DNA of 7,664 nt from Planctomycetota bacterium (GTDB lineage Bacteria > Planctomycetota > Planctomycetia > Planctomycetales > Planctomycetaceae): NCBI GenBank assembly GCA_024278285.1, contig JAJRTM010000221.1, positions 1 to 7,664 of the forward strand, given 5' to 3'. Made by a program: the position numbers and the translations under genes. The notes below the pieces were generated by a model. The model ran no database searches. It saw nothing but the letters and a program-made list of their open reading frames with translations, and was not told where the DNA came from. Shown here piece by piece: positions 6,294 through 7,664 of the stretch (position 1 is the first letter of the stretch; the number at the start of each line of letters is the position of its first letter).

Positions 6294-7457
6294 TTATTCA
6301 TCCCGCTTTTTGAATTTCAGTGTAACCGAATTGATACAGTAGCGTTTGCCTGTTGGTTGGGGACCATCTTCGAAAACGTGGCCCAGGTGAGCATCGCAGG
6401 TGCTGCATTTTACTTCGGTGCGCGTTGAAAACAGATGGCGATCAAGCACAGTGGCAACACTTTGCTCGTCGTAAGGTTGCCAGTAACTGGGCCAGCCCGT
6501 GCCTGATTTATATTTTTCTTTGGAATCGAAAACTGGTTCACCACAGCCAACACAGTAGTAAACGCCGTCCTGTTTGTTGTCCCAGTATTCGTTCGTGAAG
6601 GGCCGTTCGGTCCCCTGTTTACGGGCGACTTTGTATTGTTCAGCAGTCAGGATATTTTTCCACTCGGCGTCCGTCTTGATCACTTTTTTATGTTTTCTTG
6701 AATCCTTCTGTCCTCCAGAACCGGATTTCTTTTTCTTCAGTTTATCGGCGAAGTTCTTGCGGAACTTTGCGATTTTGGGACTGATCACCATTTGGCAATA
6801 TCCCTGGTCAGGGTTTAACGCGAAGTAATCTTGATGGTATTTTTCCGCAGGGAAAAAGCCGGGGTATTCTGTGATTTCTGTCACAATTGGCTTGCCGAAT
6901 GTTTTTGAATCGTCCAGTTGTTTTTTATATTCGGTTGCAACCTGCTTCTGTTTTTCATCGTGATAGAAAACGACCGAACGATATTGCGTGCCAATATCTG
7001 CCCCCTGTTGATTGAGCGTTGTCGGGTCGTGCGTCTTCCAGAAGATTTCGAGCAAATCGGCATAAGAAACTTTTGCGGGATCGTAAGTAATCTGCACCAC
7101 TTCTGCATGATTGGTGTTGCCACCACCTACTTTTGAATAAACCGCCGTTTCCTTCTAGCCGCCAGCATAGCCCGATTCCACCGCTTGCACACCTTCCACT
7201 TCCTGGTAGATCGCTTCGGTACACCAGAAACAACCGCCACCAAATGTCGCCTTTACTAAATCTCCAGAAGCTGACATGTCGTTATCCTCATTCTCATTTT
7301 CAACAGCAGGTACGTAACGTGAGACATCAACTTCCGGTTCGGAACTGTTTGATAAACAGCCAGCAATAACCAGCGTGAAAGAAATCAATCCCAGGAAGCG
7401 TAACAACTTACCGGGATCGACTTTCAGCATTAACCGACAATAAATATTCTCACTCAT
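6294..7457 (-). pseudogene. msrAB: MsrA-MsrB fusion lipoprotein, interrupted by in-frame TAG
   Basis: Methionine sulfoxide reductases repair oxidised methionine: MsrA reduces the S form, MsrB the R form. From the ATG at 7457, a hydrophobic stretch ends in the lipobox IAGC (Cys34), so the protein is likely an exported lipoprotein acting in the periplasm. A second ATG at 7430 (residue 10) would give a more usual 25-residue signal. The MsrA domain follows with [10 protein letters not shown] (catalytic Cys76), then after SGYAGG a TAG stop (7155-7157, residue 101). The same frame continues with KETAVYSKVGGG, TNHAEVVQITYDP, YHQDYF and GYCQMVISPK, so only one codon is wrong; without it the protein has about 387 residues. 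The MsrB domain (about residues 260-387) has zinc pairs CVGC and CSTC and the catalytic Cys374 in RYCINSV, with a lysine-rich linker before it. The longest downstream open frame begins at a GTG at 7100. Stop TAA at 6294-6296. Fusion and family are very sure; the cause of the TAG is open. Confidence 0.88.
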
Positions 7458-7664
7458 TTGATCACTTTTCAGAATATGATTTACTAAACTGTCCCTAACG
7501 CCGGGCAAACCGGAAGAAAACAATTTCAGGCGAGCCGGGTCAGTTAGGGCTTGTTGATTTATTAAACAAAATGTCGTGTTCAGTATGTTTTCACTATTTT
7601 GAAACAGGCCTTTTCAGACGTTTCGTTACATTAAACCATGTTCAAAGCTAACTTAAAGCGAATA
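7458..7664. other. Upstream region of msrAB, right edge
   Basis: No gene is seen. It should hold the msrAB promoter, but I found no convincing box pair. A short ATG-led frame at 7638 (MFKANLKRI) runs off the edge without a ribosome binding site, so I do not call it. An inverted repeat lies at 7493-7549. Confidence 0.4.
7493..7549. repeat. Inverted repeat with GC-rich core upstream of msrAB
   Basis: CCCTAAC (7493-7499) and GTTAGGG (7543-7549) are exact reverse complements. Just inside the left arm, CCGG (7501-7504) and CCGG (7510-7513) can form a 4-bp hairpin around GCAAA. GCCGGG appears twice (7500-7505 and 7534-7539). It lies 36-92 bases upstream of the msrAB ATG, so it may be a leader structure, a regulator site or a small repetitive element. 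Confidence 0.35.

Noticed and set aside
7155..7157. TAG as pyrrolysine or selenocysteine codon in msrA
   Set aside because: Selenocysteine uses TGA, pyrrolysine is confined to few lineages, and the residue is not a catalytic position in MsrA.
7638..7664. ATG-led frame at the right edge
   Set aside because: Only nine codons are visible and there is no ribosome binding site.

Overview
The window looks like chromosomal DNA from a planctomycete with moderate GC, probably a relative of Gimesia or Rubinisphaera. This rests on recognised protein families, not on a database search: a short acidic planctomycete-type conserved protein at the left edge, a long leucine-rich-repeat protein with the GL/TxITDxGL style common in that phylum, a HigB/HigA-type toxin-antitoxin pair with planctomycete-like sequence, a lipoprotein MsrA-MsrB fusion, and palindromic intergenic elements. 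No rRNA, tRNA, CRISPR array, transposase or phage structural gene was seen.

Layout from left to right. 1-194 (-): 5' part of a conserved hypothetical gene that runs off the edge. 409-1029 (+): an Ogt/MGMT-type O6-alkylguanine-DNA alkyltransferase, preceded by a leader containing a perfect 10-bp inverted repeat. 1089-1943 (-): a sugar phosphate isomerase/epimerase-like TIM barrel, convergent with ogt. 2121-2864 (+): a toxin-antitoxin module made of a perfect 17-bp-arm palindrome overlapping a consensus -35 box, a toxin gene broken by a one-base frameshift, and an intact XRE-type antitoxin gene overlapping it by ATGA. 2908-4485 (-): an LRR protein with two repeat blocks. 4612-5757 (-): 3-dehydroquinate synthase (aroB). 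5791-6293: a long non-coding gap whose right half holds a MITE-like or attenuator-like nested inverted repeat. 6294-7457 (-): an exported MsrA-MsrB methionine sulfoxide reductase interrupted by one in-frame TAG. 7458-7664: non-coding upstream DNA with a further inverted repeat.

The genes are mostly separate housekeeping and stress functions rather than one pathway: DNA alkylation repair, oxidised-methionine repair, the shikimate pathway and sugar metabolism. aroB and the LRR gene lie in the same direction 126 bp apart and could share a transcript. The toxin-antitoxin module is the only clear accessory insertion.

The most notable points are two genes each broken by a single lesion (one missing base in the toxin, one TAG in msrAB) while the rest of each reading frame is well preserved, and the toxin-antitoxin control region, where the predicted transcription start falls almost on the toxin ATG and the palindrome overlaps the -35 box. 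Recent mutation and sequencing error cannot be separated from this sequence alone. I found no convincing new multi-gene system.
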